Under the pieces are notes generated by a model. The model was not told where the DNA came from. It searched no databases and saw nothing but the letters and a program-made list of their open reading frames with translations. Shown piece after piece: positions 37,301 to 53,049 of a stretch of DNA of 64,000 bases. The stretch lies in contig SIJG01000014.1 in the NCBI GenBank assembly GCA_023374025.1, positions 915,077 to 979,076 on the forward strand, given 5' to 3'. The DNA is from Heterodera schachtii (Eukaryota > Nematoda > Chromadorea > Rhabditida > Heteroderidae). The translations under genes and the position numbers were made by a program. How positions within the stretch are numbered: the first letter of the stretch is position 1; each line of letters starts with the position of its first letter.

Positions 37301-40209
37301 ATGCCCATTGGAAATGGACGCGAAGAGAGAGGGGCCGAAGATGGCACTGCGGCGGAGGAGCAGAGGAAAAGGGTCGGCGACTCTTTGAAGGACGTGGCGA
37401 TGATCGACGAAATGGAGGAGCAGCTGGAGGACGCCGGACTGATGAAGGCCCCCGACGGGGGGTACGGCTGGGTGGTCGTGTTGGCCAGCTTCTGCACCAA
37501 TGCCGTCGTGGACGGCATTATCTTCACAGGTGCCGTCATTCCACCCCCCCCCCCCCGCCGGCTCTTTTCCGTCATCGTTCGTTCAGTCAGCGCGAGTTTG
37601 GTGCCGCGGTGGGAAAAAGTGTTCCAAAGTGACGGCGTCACCGCAATCACTTCCCTTTTGGCCGGATTTTACCTCCTTTCCGGCCCATTAGCTTCGGCTC
37701 TTGCCAACAATTTTGGCTGTAATGTCGTCGCGATTTCAGGTGAAGAAGTGATCACTCACTGATTAGTCATTTGTCCTTAGTCGCAATACGGTAGCAATTA
37801 CCGTAATGCATTCATCCCCATTTGGAGGATCTCTTATCGCTGCCATTGGTTTTCTGATCAGCGCTCTTTTGCCCGCCCTTCCGGTTCTCTATTTATGTTT
37901 TGGCGTCATCGGAGGTGTGTATTTTGCCGATGCATCTGTTCCCTTTACCCATTTCTTCCCCACATTTCCAAGGTCTCGGCTTCGGTCTCATTTTCCTTCC
38001 TGCCATTGTAATTGTTGGCCAATACTTTTCCGAGAGAAGGGCATTGGCCACGGGCATCGCCGTCTGTGGCTCCGGCATTGGCACGGCCATTTTTGGAAAG
38101 GTGCCATCGGCGGTTTTTCCATTTGCCAATTCCGCTTGTTTTTTCAGCTCAACCCATTTTTGCTTGATTTGTTCTCCGATATGGCGGGGGAGGAGGAGAG
38201 TTGGCGTCTGTTCCTTCTCTTCCTGTCCGGCACTTCCCTTTTCTGCGCCTTTTTCGGCTATTTCTTCAAACCGTTAAAACCGTCAAAGTCCCAATTAGAA
38301 CAAGTGAATTGTTTTAAGCATTTTCAAAGATTATCCCGTATTTTGTTTTGGATGAAGTGATTGGATTTAGTAAAGGTTGTTCGGATCACAGCCGAACTGA
38401 TGGGAATGGATGAGAATGAAAGGGCCGCCATGCTAACATCCAACGAAAGGTTGTCGGTGCCGTTGCCTCAAAAGAGAGACTCGGTCGAGGCGGTCCAAAT
38501 GCCACTCGTCACCCAAGGGGTCGAAATCGAACGGTCGGTGCATTCGGAGGGCCAACGGACGGACACTCCGACGGAATTCCCCGTTCAGTTTTGACAAACA
38601 GTCATTTGCTCACAAACGGCGTAACACCTTCTCAAATCGTCCATTCCTCTCAACGCTCGAACTGTTGGCCAGCAGACAGACCATTGTCAGTCATTAGTCG
38701 TTTATTATGCCGAAATGGCACCGGCAAAAGCAATAAATGCCAATTCAGGACAAACCCTCGTGCACTTCCAACTCCAATTTGGCGTTGGAAGTGAGCAAAG
38801 CGGGCATTGCCGACCTGAACAGGCCACTTTCCCGGATGGACATCTTTTATTCCGGTGGGACATAATCCTCGGGATTTACTTTTGTCCTAAGGTTCCACTG
38901 CCACTTTGACAAGTCGCCTCCGGCGAAGAGAAGCGACGATCACCTCGACAAATGCCGAGGCAGGCGGAGAGCCCACCGCTTCAGCCATCGACGGCGCAGT
39001 CGCGGCGCCCGCCCGGTCGACCCTTTTTCTGAGCAGTGCCGGCCTCGCCGATGTGGCGACCGCGCGAACGGCAGGCGGCGGAATTTCGTCCAAATGGACG
39101 TGGCGCATTATGAAGGTGGCATTTTGGGAAAGCGGTGAAAAATGAATTAATTGGCTTTTCGTTCTTAGTCCATCCGTCCGATGTTGGACCTTTCTCTGCT
39201 GCAAAGTCCCACTTTCATTCTGCTCGCCCTCACCGGCTTCCTCACTTTGTTCTGCTTTTTCGTCCCTTTCGCTTTTCTCGGTGCGCTCGCCGACGAACGA
39301 ACGAAAGAAAAAAGGGGAGAAACGCCGCGGGGCGACGGAGAGCAAAGGGAGGGCAGCAGTCAGTTGCTGCTGGTCCTTTTGGGTTCGCTTTTGCCTTTTC
39401 TCTGTCCCTTTCTGATCGAATTGCCCCCTTAGGCCTTTTCAATTTAATCGGCCGCGTCCTTTGCGGTTTCGTCTCCGACCATCCAAAGGTTTTCGTCCTT
39501 TTGTCCATTGGCCTCCCCCTCCCTTTTTTTGACTGCTTTTTCAGGTCGACCCTTTGATGCTGTCCAATTTTTCTCTCATTTTGGGCGGTTTTGCCACCGC
39601 TTTTGCCCCCTTTCTCTCCCGCCTTTGGATGTTCGCCCTTTATTGTTTTCCGTTTGCCTTTGGTGCTGCGAGTTTTGCCGCCCTTCGCTCCATCATTTGC
39701 GTGGAATTGCTCGGTCCAATCGACGCTTAATTACTTCCTCATTTATTTAATGTGTCCCTTTTAGGCATTGACCGACTGACAAGGTCAGTTCAGTTTATTT
39801 CGCTGGTAATATTCGCCTTTTCCTAATGCCTTTTGCTTTTCAGTGCCTTTGGTATGCTTATGCTTTTCATGGGCGTCGCTGCTCTTCTCGGTCCGTTTGA
39901 TCATTCGTTTTTCATACGATCGTTCACTCTTTCCTTTTTCGTTAGGCCCGCCTTTTGCGAGGGCACTTAAAAATTGGTCCGGTGACTATGGACTCGCCTT
40001 TCACATTATGGGCTCACTGATGGCATTAAGGTTAATCTGAATAAAAATCACACTTTCCGCCAATCATTTTTAGCGGTTTTCTTGGTATTCCCCTCCGACG
40101 AATCAACGAATGGGAATGTGCCAAGGAGCGAAAGAGGAAAACGATTGAAGACGGAGAGGAAACCGAAGGGACGAAAAATGGAAGGAAATCGGGGGAAGAA
40201 AAGCAATGA
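37301..40209 (+). CDS. Monocarboxylate transporter-like MFS protein (SLC16)
   Basis: Twelve-helix major facilitator of the SLC16 family (proton-coupled monocarboxylate or related solutes). It starts [20 protein letters not shown]. The family signature before helix 1 is [15 protein letters not shown] (37450). Next exons: an intron with a C12 tract (37530-37588), then [20 protein letters not shown] (37630), [20 protein letters not shown] (37830), [20 protein letters not shown] (37975), [20 protein letters not shown] (38030) and [20 protein letters not shown] (38200). The large central cytoplasmic loop (38360-39110) is Ser/Arg-rich with [12 protein letters not shown]. The second half resumes at [20 protein letters not shown] (39181) and ends with a charged tail ([20 protein letters not shown]) at 40209. 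One loop join near 38580 changes frame and needs an intron or an assembly error. Substrate unknown. Confidence 0.88.
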
Positions 40210-40365
40210 AAGGGGAAAGAATGGCCAATCCAATGTGTCATTTCATATATTCCGAAGGCGTTTTGTTAAATCAAATAAAAACAAAAAGCACATGGGTCGA
40301 ATTGTCAGGGGGGATCACTAGCGGATCGATAGGAAGACAAAGTACAATCTGTGCACGCCATCCAT

Positions 40366-42629
40366 TCACAAAGAATTGATCACTCGGAACAAATTTTCCT
40401 GGAGATGGGCCGGCACTTCGCAATAAGTTATGGACCTTAAAAAGGCTTCCATGTTAGAATGTCAAAACAAATCATTAACAATTTTAAATGCGGCACCTAA
40501 ATTCGATGCAAAATTTGAAGTTCAATTTGTCCGCCACTCGGACTTCGGCACTTGCGGAGGCACAGCCATTCCGAGCAGTCACTGAGTTTAGCAGCTGCGG
40601 CACCCAAAGTTGGTCAGCTGCACGCGTAATGGTTTCTCGCAGAGCCCTCTCCAACTAAAAGACGAAAATGGTAAAATTCATTAAAACGGTCTAATTAAAG
40701 CCAATCAAAGGTTTTGTCTTAGGTTTTCTACTTCCCCATTAACAATGTCAGAGGAATCCCAAGAGAAATTGGGGGAAACGTTCAATTCAGCGGACACTGG
40801 GCCAATAAAAGAACTCACCCGGTTTCACAGTTTGATCCGTCGGTGCCAAACAATTTTTGGCATTTTCCCATTTACTAACCAAAATGTCTCTCGCTTCGTC
40901 ATCAGTCTCCCCTTTTTCGCCGCAGTGATAGTCCACGTCCAACCGAACACATCCATCGATTTCAATGTCGCCCATTTTCATTTTCCGCATCCAATCCAAA
41001 AAGAAAAGTGCGACATGTGAACAAGCGGAAGCGGAGGATGGGATCAGATTGGAGTCGGCGAAATCGTCGTTCGAATAAAGGTCCTGGTTCGGCTGAAACA
41101 GCGTTTTATCCGGCACCACTCTTTTCCAATTCATTCCGATAAACTTGCATTGAATTCGACTGCTCTCAGTTCGATGTTCAGTGAACGCACTTTTGGCAAA
41201 GTGCTGCGAATGCGTTCGATTTGAGTGAGTAAAATCTGCGCGGACTTTTCGTCAAAATCGAAGGTGGACAACAGTCTGAGCTTGGAGATTTCGGAACGGA
41301 GTTTGTCCCGTTGCAATGCTCTCGAAAAACAATTCAAAAAGCGGTGATCCGAAAAATGACTCAAATGGACAACCGTTTGACTGAGCGGAGCACTTCTTTG
41401 CACCGATTGATGCTGATGCTCATCGAAATGCCTCCAAATTTGGGCGGCAAAAGTTCTTTTGGGCAATCACTCGGATCCATGTAAAAGGCAAAGAAATCGC
41501 ATTCCTAAAAAGTGAGAAAATTAAGGCACAGGCGAATGGAAGAGCATAATACAATGGGTAGTTAATTGTGTTTTTCACTTTTAAACATCTTTACTTTTCA
41601 AATATCTTTATTGTTAGGCGATTCCCAAAAATTTTACTTTTTGGAAATATGTATTAAAAATTTGGTAAATATGACCAATTTCCAATTAACAATTTTCTAG
41701 CCCTTTTTAAGCAATCCATAACACTAAAAAATTTATGCGACTTAAATTATTAGAAATCAGAAATGAATTATGTAACGCTTGTCTGTGAAAAGAATTTCGA
41801 ACTCCACCCCGCCCAGTTTTTTTCGAAGGGCTTCCAAAACTCACCCGCTCGGACCATTCAAAACTCACCCGTTCCATTGTCCCTGTCCTTAATGTTGCGG
41901 AATTAATCGCAACAATTCGGTTGCGAATGTTTGGGAACAATTGGAACGGATAGACCAAATGGTGAATGGAATGTAATGTCGCGGCATTCTTTCCGATTAA
42001 TTTGTCCAATATTTTGGTTTCCCCGTTGCGAGAAAAGGAATCGAATTCGTACGGAAGATTAATGATGGTCAAATCTGAAGGAAAGGGAGGTTCAAAAGAA
42101 TATAAATTGACAAAATAATAAAATGGTAACCATTCAGCATCAAAAAAATATCGAACAATCGCTCAATGTAAACCCCTTTCAGACAGATCAGATGCAAAAC
42201 TTCGAAGAATTTCCCTTTGCTTTCATTCATAATTTGGACCAACTTCTTTAAGAACAAATACCCCGACGATTTTCGAAAGTCGATACAAAGAAACTTCTGA
42301 AAAATAAGGAATTGGAAATATCATTTAAAATATATTAAAAATGGACCCTTTTGTCGGTTGGCGACGAAATCTGTGCCCGGCATTCATTAATTGTAAAAAC
42401 AGTCATTTTGCTAAGAACTGAGACGACAGAGCTTTTAACAGTCGGACCCGCCTCCTAAAATTGCATGAATCAAAAGCAAAAATAATTTTAAAAAACTAAC
42501 AAATAAATTGAAAAATCCATTGCTAATGTATCGGCCAGGACCACATATCCCAGTAAATATTTGCTCGCCGACCAAAATTTGCAAATCTCTGTTTAAAATT
42601 GGCTGTGAGCTGCTGCCAGCGGACTCCAT
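40366..42629 (-). CDS. Unrecognised multi-exon gene
   Basis: Seven or so minus-strand exons with good splice signals give a leucine-rich helical protein I cannot place. Putative start at 42629 (MESAGSSSQPILNRDLQILV), then EAGPTVKSSVVSVLSKMTVF (42450), KKLVQIMNESKGKFFEVLHL (42240), INLPYEFDSFSRNGETKILD (42060), KLRLLSTFDFDEKSAQILLT (41285), DGCVRLDVDYHCGEKGETDD (40950), LERALRETITRAADQLWVPQ (40650) and a last exon ending LFRVINSL at 40366. The text alternates conserved-looking Leu and charged residues, as in F-box-associated or LRR-like families expanded in plant-parasitic nematodes. That is only a guess; no F-box or other named motif is seen. Exon joins are tentative. Confidence 0.5.
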
Positions 42630-43473
42630 GACGAATTCCTGTTCAAAAACGTTTGAGAAAGTTATGACGAGAAAAATATCAAGAGCTAAAAGGTAAACAG
42701 AGCCGTTTTTAAAATGAATCTAAATAAACCAACTTTTTGGGTCGATGGATTATTGGTCGGATTGGGAAACTGACAAAACAGTGAGCTGGATGGAATTATT
42801 AGTTTTAATTAAATGGCGAAATGTTTTTTTGTCATTTAAATAATTTATGAATGCCTTATAACTACAATTCTTCTCCATTGACTTTTGTCCAAAGAATTTG
42901 ACAGGTAAAAGCTCTTTCCCATGAGAGACGAGTGTTTTATGCGTTTCAATTAGAAGATATTTAAAATTTAAATCAATCTAATCCATTTTATCGAAATATA
43001 TTAAAGGAATGAATGAGATATTTATTTAAGTCGTGGGAGAGAGTGCGACGCTACGAAGAAATTCAGAAGAAATTTATGAGCTGAGAAAATTATTTAAAGT
43101 GGATGATATCCACTTTATGTATTTTGCGATTAATGATTGATTGCGTTCACTTTAGCAATGGCTTTTGTTTTGCCGCACTCTTTCGATGGTTTTGAGGGGC
43201 AATGGCATGACAAAAGGAAATATATTCTTGAGGAATAAAAGATTATGAAGAGTGAGTGATGAGTTAATGTGAAGTTTATATATGTACACTTTTCTCGAAT
43301 GGAAAAGACGCCTTTCGTGGACTTCGGCACAAAAATAATTGGCATTTCATTTGCTTCGTGGCTTTCCCTTCCGCCCTTTCATTCGGCAACGGATGTCACG
43401 TGGTTGGACGGATGCGTGACGGAATATCGCCTGGACGGTCTGTCCGCTTCTTCCATGCTGCTAAAACAACAAA
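42630..43473. other. Intergenic
   Basis: AT-rich spacer between two minus-strand genes, upstream of the unrecognised gene and 3' of the NDRG gene. No exon is convincing. Confidence 0.4.
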
Positions 43474-45154
43474 TCATTGGTGACGGGTGCGTGGTGACAA
43501 CGACGACCACCTGCTCAGTGTCCGTTGCCTTTCCATGCCGGGGATTGCGACGCCGGACAGAACGCCGCAGCCCTTGCAAAGCAAAATCAGCGAACGGGCC
43601 AAATTGCCGGGCTAAAGGCAAAAGCGAATTGGCAATGCCAAAGTGAAAACGGAAAAAATAAAAAAGGAAGGCACCGCTTCAACCATCACATCGCCAACAC
43701 CGTCGACCACCAGCAGAGTCGTCTTCTTTTTGTTCATGTTTTTGTGCGTGTTGTACACCGTCTGCGGGGATAAGCATTTACAAATCACAAACAATCAAAA
43801 ATTTAATTAAGATTTTAATGAAATAAATTATTATTTTTTTTGGAAGATATTTAAAAATTGAAAATAATTTTTAAAATATAATCAAATTTTGATTTGTGCC
43901 TGAATGTGCGGTGCCCTCGACCCGGTGACCAACAGTGCTTAAAAAATGAGTTTGGTGGACATTAAAAGTCCGCCGACCGACCGTCCATATTCTCCAATCT
44001 TTCGCCAATTACCGCAGTGAAATCGGTCCTTTTGCTGAAGCTGTACAAATACTTGCTCAAATTCTTCGGGTTCATCGTCGTCTTCAGCTCCTCTATGTAC
44101 TGCTGCTTCTCCTTTTTGTCGCTGGAGCCGAATTTGTGCATTACCAAATAATCCCAGGCGCCCTGCGTCATCACTCCGTTCTCCAATCGCAAATTCATCA
44201 GCTGAAAGGGAAGCGCAAAAAGGCGATTCAAAGGGGGGACAAAGGGACGGATTTAACGGATTCATTGCCTTGTCCTTGAAAAACTCAATGACGCCGGCGG
44301 TGGTGGAAGTGCAATTGACCAGCACAAGGCCCATTATGCGGTTGGGCCATGAGAGAGCGAAACGGCAAATTATGTTGGCACCGGCACCTTCGCCAAATGC
44401 GATGCACGTGCGAACGTCGACCTAATGGGGGGGGGGGGGAGGTGAGCACAAAACAGGGGTTTCTTTTCACCGCGTCAAGCACACAGACGAGGTCCTCGCC
44501 GAGCTGCGCGAGCGATGGGAAATCGCCGACGAAATCGGACGCATTGTCCTTAACTCAGCAGAAAATGGATTCGGACAAAGTGTACGGACAAAACACTCGC
44601 CTACGACTTACTTCTTGGCCCGGCACACAAACGTGCAGGAAAATTGTCCTTTGTTTTACGCCGGCCATCGAATGATGGCCGACGAAGCGAACGAAAGAAT
44701 TGTGATTGGTGCCGACGTCGTGGACCGTAAGGATCACCTTAAATGGGATAAAGCGTGAATATAATTGACCCTTTGTTCTTCCGCTTTTCTCTGCTACCGT
44801 TTTGCCGTGTCGCTCTTCCAATTCGCCCTGTACGAACACATTGAAGCTACAGTACTTGCCCTTGAAATGTTTCTTTTCAAATACGATAATCCACTCTTTG
44901 CTATGCCATCAATCACATAACAATTCGTTCTTCATTTCCCTTGAAATTCTCCCTTTGTCCGCCATTTAACTCACCTTAACTAGGATGACCTGTCAAAGAA
45001 AAGAGGGGAAAAGAGTCATTCATTTGACAGTCACTTTTTATTAAAAAAAAAAATTAAAAGCATTTTCGAATATTAAATTTAATTATTTTAGAATAAATTT
45101 ATTTCTCTGTTCGTTTCTGTTTTGTTTTTTCACCTGTAATTCATCGTCCGCCAT
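43474..45154 (-). CDS. NDRG-family protein (alpha/beta-hydrolase fold)
   Basis: N-myc downstream-regulated gene family member: an alpha/beta-hydrolase fold without catalytic residues. Exons give HFKGKYCSFNVFVQGELEER (44850), VILTVHDVGTNHNSFVRFVG (44740), the elbow region CIAFGEGAGANIICRFALS (44395), GLVLVNCTSTTAGVIEFFKD (44330), NLRLENGVMTQGAWDYLVMH (44190), ALLVTGSRAPHIQ (43939-43901), THKNMNKKKTTLLVVDGVGD (43740) and LARSLILLCKGCGVLSGVAI (43590), ending at 43474. The usual nucleophile in the elbow (G-x-S-x-G) is replaced (GEGAG), as expected for NDRG. The 5' end is unsettled: MADDELQ at 45154-45134 followed by a 15-nt exon VILVK (44992-44978) looks right for nematode NDRG, but the join to the exon at about 44910 does not keep frame, so a further small exon or a different acceptor is needed. 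Confidence 0.9.
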
Positions 45155-45907
45155 TATTCTTTCTTTCCTTTTCAATTCATTCAAATGAAATTTCACCGTG
45201 GAATAAAAGAAATTGATTTTCACAACCAAAAACCTTGAAGAATTTTGATTTTTTCTGCAAATTTTTGTATTTTATTTATGCAATTTTTTCTGCCATGAGA
45301 TGATGTACAATAAACAGAAGAACAAAAACAGGACAAAAACAGGTGGCATTGGGATGAATAAAGAAAAAGAAAAGGGACGCAATGGGTAAAAAAGGTGGGG
45401 GAGGGGAGGAGATAATGAGACAAATGACGAAAATTATTGGGTGGGAGGGCCAAACAGCGCCCCGGGGGTGATTGATGGGGAAAATAATCGGACGGATGGC
45501 AAATGATCGTAAATAAACGGGGGAAAGGGTGGACGGACCAACGGACGGCGACACGCGACCTCCAGCCAATTATTGTAACCTTATTTTCGAATGAATTCAT
45601 TAAAAAGTAATAATAAACAACAAAAAAGGATTTACGACGGCGGCGGAAGGCATCGCTTAGACAAAATTGGCATTAATAAAGCCAAAATGGGGAAGGGCAC
45701 TCTCCCACGACTCATCCGATTGTCACTGTTCATTCATTCAGCACAAATAAAGCGGCGCCATTCTCCCCCCCCCCCCCCCCCCCCCCCCTCAGAATGTTAT
45801 CATTGCCAAAGCCATGGCCAAATGGCCCATCCGCCGCAGAGAAAGGAAAATAATGCCCTTTTGACTATGTGTGCTATTAGCCTAAGGCAGAGAAAAATCA
45901 TACGGAC
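45155..45907. other. Intergenic with a 22-nt C run
   Basis: Upstream of the NDRG gene. Contains a C homopolymer of about 22 nt at 45766-45787 and no convincing gene. Proline/arginine-rich open frames here are low complexity. Confidence 0.5.
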
Positions 45908-46973
45908 CAGGGCTGGACGAAATTTCGTGTCGTTTTCGTTTGGTCCTACATTTTCGGCACTTTTTGAGTTTCGTTTTCGTGTTTCGTTTTCGTCCGCTAA
46001 AGTTTTTTCGTTTCGTTTTCGGTCTCGGTTTTCAAAATTTTGTTTTTCGTTCCGTGTTTCGTTTTCGGTTTTTAAAATTTTGGATTTTCGTTTCGTTTTC
46101 GTTTTCGTCAGAGCAATATTTTACGAAAAAGACGAAAATATTTACACCCTTAAGAATGACTTTTTTGGTAAGAAATAATAAGTTTTATTATTTAAGTATT
46201 TTAGTTTAGTGGTGAAAACAGCAGGTTTGTTTTGTGCTGTGCATTAATGTTCGATCCCGCATGACCGCACTTTATTTTACCGATTTTAATAGAAAATCTG
46301 CTATGAAATAGCACTCAAATTTTCAAAAATTTTCCCGGCGTCGCCTATCGGCGCCGCCGGACCCACTTCCCATTCATCAACTTGTAAAAAAAAAACACTG
46401 CAAAAAAAACGTTTGAAAATCTTTTTTTTTTCAGCACGGTTTCACCGAAATGTACGATTTGCTAATTTCTTCCCCAAAAATTGTTAAAATCCATAATAGG
46501 ATGTGAAAAACATAACATTTTAATATATTTTTTATCGAAAAAATTATATATTAACTGATTCGAACCAATTTTGCAAGATTGCCTTTTTTGACCCTAAATC
46601 TTATTTTTTGTCATTGATGTTCTTTATTTTAAAAATTTTTTGGTCCACACCCCGGTCCTAGAGCCACATTAGCTTTTCCACCTACTAGGATCTTCATTCC
46701 TTCAGTTAGAGGATACAATTTTAAAGTTTTATGTTTCTTAATTATGATTGAAATAAGTTCAAAAAATTTTCGGTTTTTTCGTTTCGTTTCGTACGAAAAT
46801 GGTTATTTTTTCGTTTTCGTGTTTCGTTTTCGTCCGTCAAAATTTTCGTTTCGTGTTTCGTTTTCGGTTTTCAAAAAATTTTTTTTCGTTTCGTGTTTCG
46901 TTTTCGTATCGAATGCACTTTTTCGTTTCGTTTTCGTATACGAAAAAATTTTTGTGATTTTCGCACAGCCCTG
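45908..46973. mobile_element. hAT-type element, CAGGGCTG ends
   Basis: 1066 bp; ends CAGGGCTG and CAGCCCTG; 8-bp duplication ATACGGAC at 45900-45907 and 46974-46981, fitting nTnnnnAn. Subterminal regions on both sides consist of ttcgttttcgtttcg words (45925-46110, and 46770-46945 in similar orientation). A GC-rich GATA-type hairpin lies at 46335-46360 in reverse orientation. No transposase. Confidence 0.85.
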
Positions 46974-47498
46974 ATACGGACACTCAAAGCGAAGCAAACA
47001 AACAGAAAAAGAGAGAGAGAGAGAGAGGAGAGAGAGAGAAGAGAGAGAGAGAGAGATTTATTGAGAGCATAAAAGAAAGAATGAATTGGAGAGAGAATAA
47101 ATTGGTGGAAAGTAACAGAATGAAAATGGGGGGGGGGGAGAGAAAAAGGGGAAGTGAGAGAGAAGGGAGGAGGTGAAATGCACTCCAAAACCCTCAAAAA
47201 GAGTGGTTACGTACGTATGTAACCGATGAATGTGTGTTAAACGCTTGCCGAGCCCACCCACCCGCTGCTGCTTCCCTCCCCATCCCATGTCGCTATAATG
47301 GTCATTAGACATTGTAAATATGGGATTGGCTATCCAACAAACAATATTACTTTAAAATAACCATTTCCCAACTCCCGCCCTTTTTATGATTCGAAATGTT
47401 ATTTATTTATTAAATTATTTATCGTTAAACAGTTTTTGGAAGAGTGCATTTAGACCAATGCTTCCTAAAAATGACTTGTGGAGTGATCACCGATAAGC
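46974..47498. other. Intergenic with GA repeat
   Basis: Contains a gagagaga tract at 47010-47056, a G10 run near 47130 and AT-rich DNA towards the 3' end of the helicase gene. No gene seen. Confidence 0.45.
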
Positions 47499-50816
<3,318 letters not shown>

Positions 50817-51118
50817 TGAGTAAAACTTTATTCTTGAACAGCATTCATTGAGTAAAACTTTATGCTTTTTATCTAAAAGGAATAATTAATGGTATGGCAC
50901 ATTTACTAATAGAAACTTTTAGCGGTAATAGTTCAGTTTGTCCCCCCCTTTTTTTTCGAAATTTTTTTTTGTGTTTTAAAAAGTCATGAAAACATGTTTC
51001 CAAGGCTTTTCGGGGTCGCTGATCACGAATCCGGCACCCATTTCGACTAATTTCGAACCTCAGACCCGAATTCGAACAAAAAGTCGAAAATTCAAGTTTT
51101 TGATTTTCACATTTTTGG

Positions 51119-52693
51119 GGCAAAGGTGTAGATCATTGGTCCCGAAATTTTTTAATTTAATTTTTTTTTTGAAAATTTTTTAAACACTTTTCTACGGGTG
51201 TTTTGAGGCGCTGAGAACGAATCCGGCCTTTATTTCGACCAATTCCAAATCCCTAACCCGAACTCGTACATTTTTTGAGAATTTAATTTTAATTTATTTT
51301 TAAGTTTCTCTTAAAACATTGTTTTTAGTGTTTTCGGGGTTGCTGATCACGAATCTGACATTCATTTTGACCAATTCCGAATACCGGACCCGAACTCGAA
51401 CAAAAAATCGAAAATTCAAAATTATCAAAATTCACTTTTATATTCGTATCTTTACAGAATGACCATGTTTTGGTTTTTAAATGGTTTTTGACTAAAATTA
51501 ACAACCCTGAAAACACTAAAAATAATGTTTTAAGAGAAACTTTAAAAAAAAATTAAAAATAATTCTCAAAAAATGTACGAGTTCGGGTTAGGGATTCGAA
51601 ATTGGTTGAAATAAAGGCCGGATTCGTTCTCAGCGCCTCAAAACACGGAAAATATTGATCATAGTCCCCAAACTCAAAAATGCTTAAAAACGGTCAGAAT
51701 CGATGTAAAAAGGTTCGAAATGGGTTGGAAAAATAGAATTAGGGGCGCGCTTGCCCTTTTCAGGCTGAAAAAGTGCCGGAATTGGGGTGCCAAACTCAGC
51801 TGGGACTCAAATGACCGCACTATAAAAAGAACTAAAAAGACATTTTAAATAATTTTTCTAGGGTAATTTGTGGCGCTGATCACGAATATGACCTTTATTT
51901 TGCAAAATTCCGAACCCCGAACCCTAATTCGAACAAAATCTCAAATTTATAAATTAAAGAAAAACAAATTTTTAGGGGTTTTTAAAAGAACGTCAAATAT
52001 AAAAGATTGAATTAGCTTATTGCGCTAAAAAACCGCCGCACACTCGACTACGGCGGCCAGTAGGTGGGGCGAGACTACGGGCTACGGAAGAAGTCCGCGC
52101 GTGATCCGCAGGCGGTTGACTGATTGGCGGGGGCCCTTCGGGCCCCCGCAGTCAACCGCCTGTGGCGCTCGTCAGACTTTTTCCTCCGCCCTCCGTCTCG
52201 CCCCACTACTTGCTCCGTCTTCGCATGCTCCCTTTTGCGAAAATGTTCATAACCGCGTTCAGCAACCTCGAAAACCCCTAAAAATTTGTTTTTCTTTAAT
52301 TTATAAATTTGAGATTTTGTTCGAATTAGGGTTCGGGTTTCGGAATTTCGCAAAATAAAGGTCATATTCGTGATCAGCGCCACAAATTACCCTAGAAAAT
52401 TATTTAAAATGTCTTTTTAGTGCTTTTTATAGTGCGGTCATTTGAGTCCCAGCTGAGTTTGGCACTTCATTTTCGGCACTTTTCATCCTGAAAAAGGGCA
52501 AGCGCGCCCATAATTCTATTTTTCCAACCCATTTCTAACCTTTTTACATCGATTCTGACCGTTTTTATGCATTTTTGAGTTTGGGGACTATGATCAATAT
52601 TTACCCAAAACACCCCTAGAAAAGTGTTTAAAAAATTTTCAAAAAATAAAATAAAATTAAAAAATTTCGGGACCAATGATCTACACCTTTGCC
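51119..52693. mobile_element. Large foldback element with nested arms
   Basis: 1575 bp; ends GGCAAAGGTGTAGATCATTG and its complement; 8-bp duplication ATTTTTGG at 51111-51118 and 52694-52701. Inside lies a second inverted repeat with arms of more than 200 bp (51785-52000 pairing with 52240-52455) around a GC-rich core (52030-52215). The core has a perfect 10-bp hairpin, GCGGGGGCCC-TTC-GGGCCCCCGC, itself bracketed by paired GGCGGTTGACTG / CAGTCAACCGCC. The arms contain gctgatcacgaat words. No coding region. Confidence 0.82.
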
Positions 52694-52820
52694 ATTTTTG
52701 GTTCAAACTTTGAAGCATGGAATTATTAAACTTTAATATGCGCGATTTATTTACTCTCCTGCAAAAAACAGACGCTGAATTTGAAGAATGGCTCCGAGAA
52801 TGTAAAAACATTATTGAAAC

Positions 52821-53011
52821 TAGAGTGCCACGGGACCGGGACCTGGTAGCGGACAACTGAGTACAACTGAGTACCAAGGTCCCGGTTTTGACCGGGACCG
52901 GGACTAGTCCCGGTTTTTTCCCGGTTTTCCCAGCCAAAAATTCCCGGGTTTTCAACCCGAAAAGGTCCCGGTCCCGGGTTGGCCCAAAATTCCCGGTCCC
53001 GTGGCACTCTA
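52821..53011. mobile_element. 191-bp hAT-type MITE
   Basis: Ends TAGAGTGCCACGGGACCGGG and its complement; 8-bp duplication ATTGAAAC at 52813-52820 and 53012-53019 (fits nTnnnnAn). The interior is made of repeated ggtcccggtttt words. Too short to code. Confidence 0.88.
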
Positions 53012-53049
53012 ATTGAAACTCATTTTGCTTCATTTAAATTTTGAATATT

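Noticed and set aside
45591..46178. 195-residue Phe/Arg-rich open frame
   Set aside because: It runs from a C homopolymer into the ttcgttttcg words of a hAT-type element; low complexity, no family.
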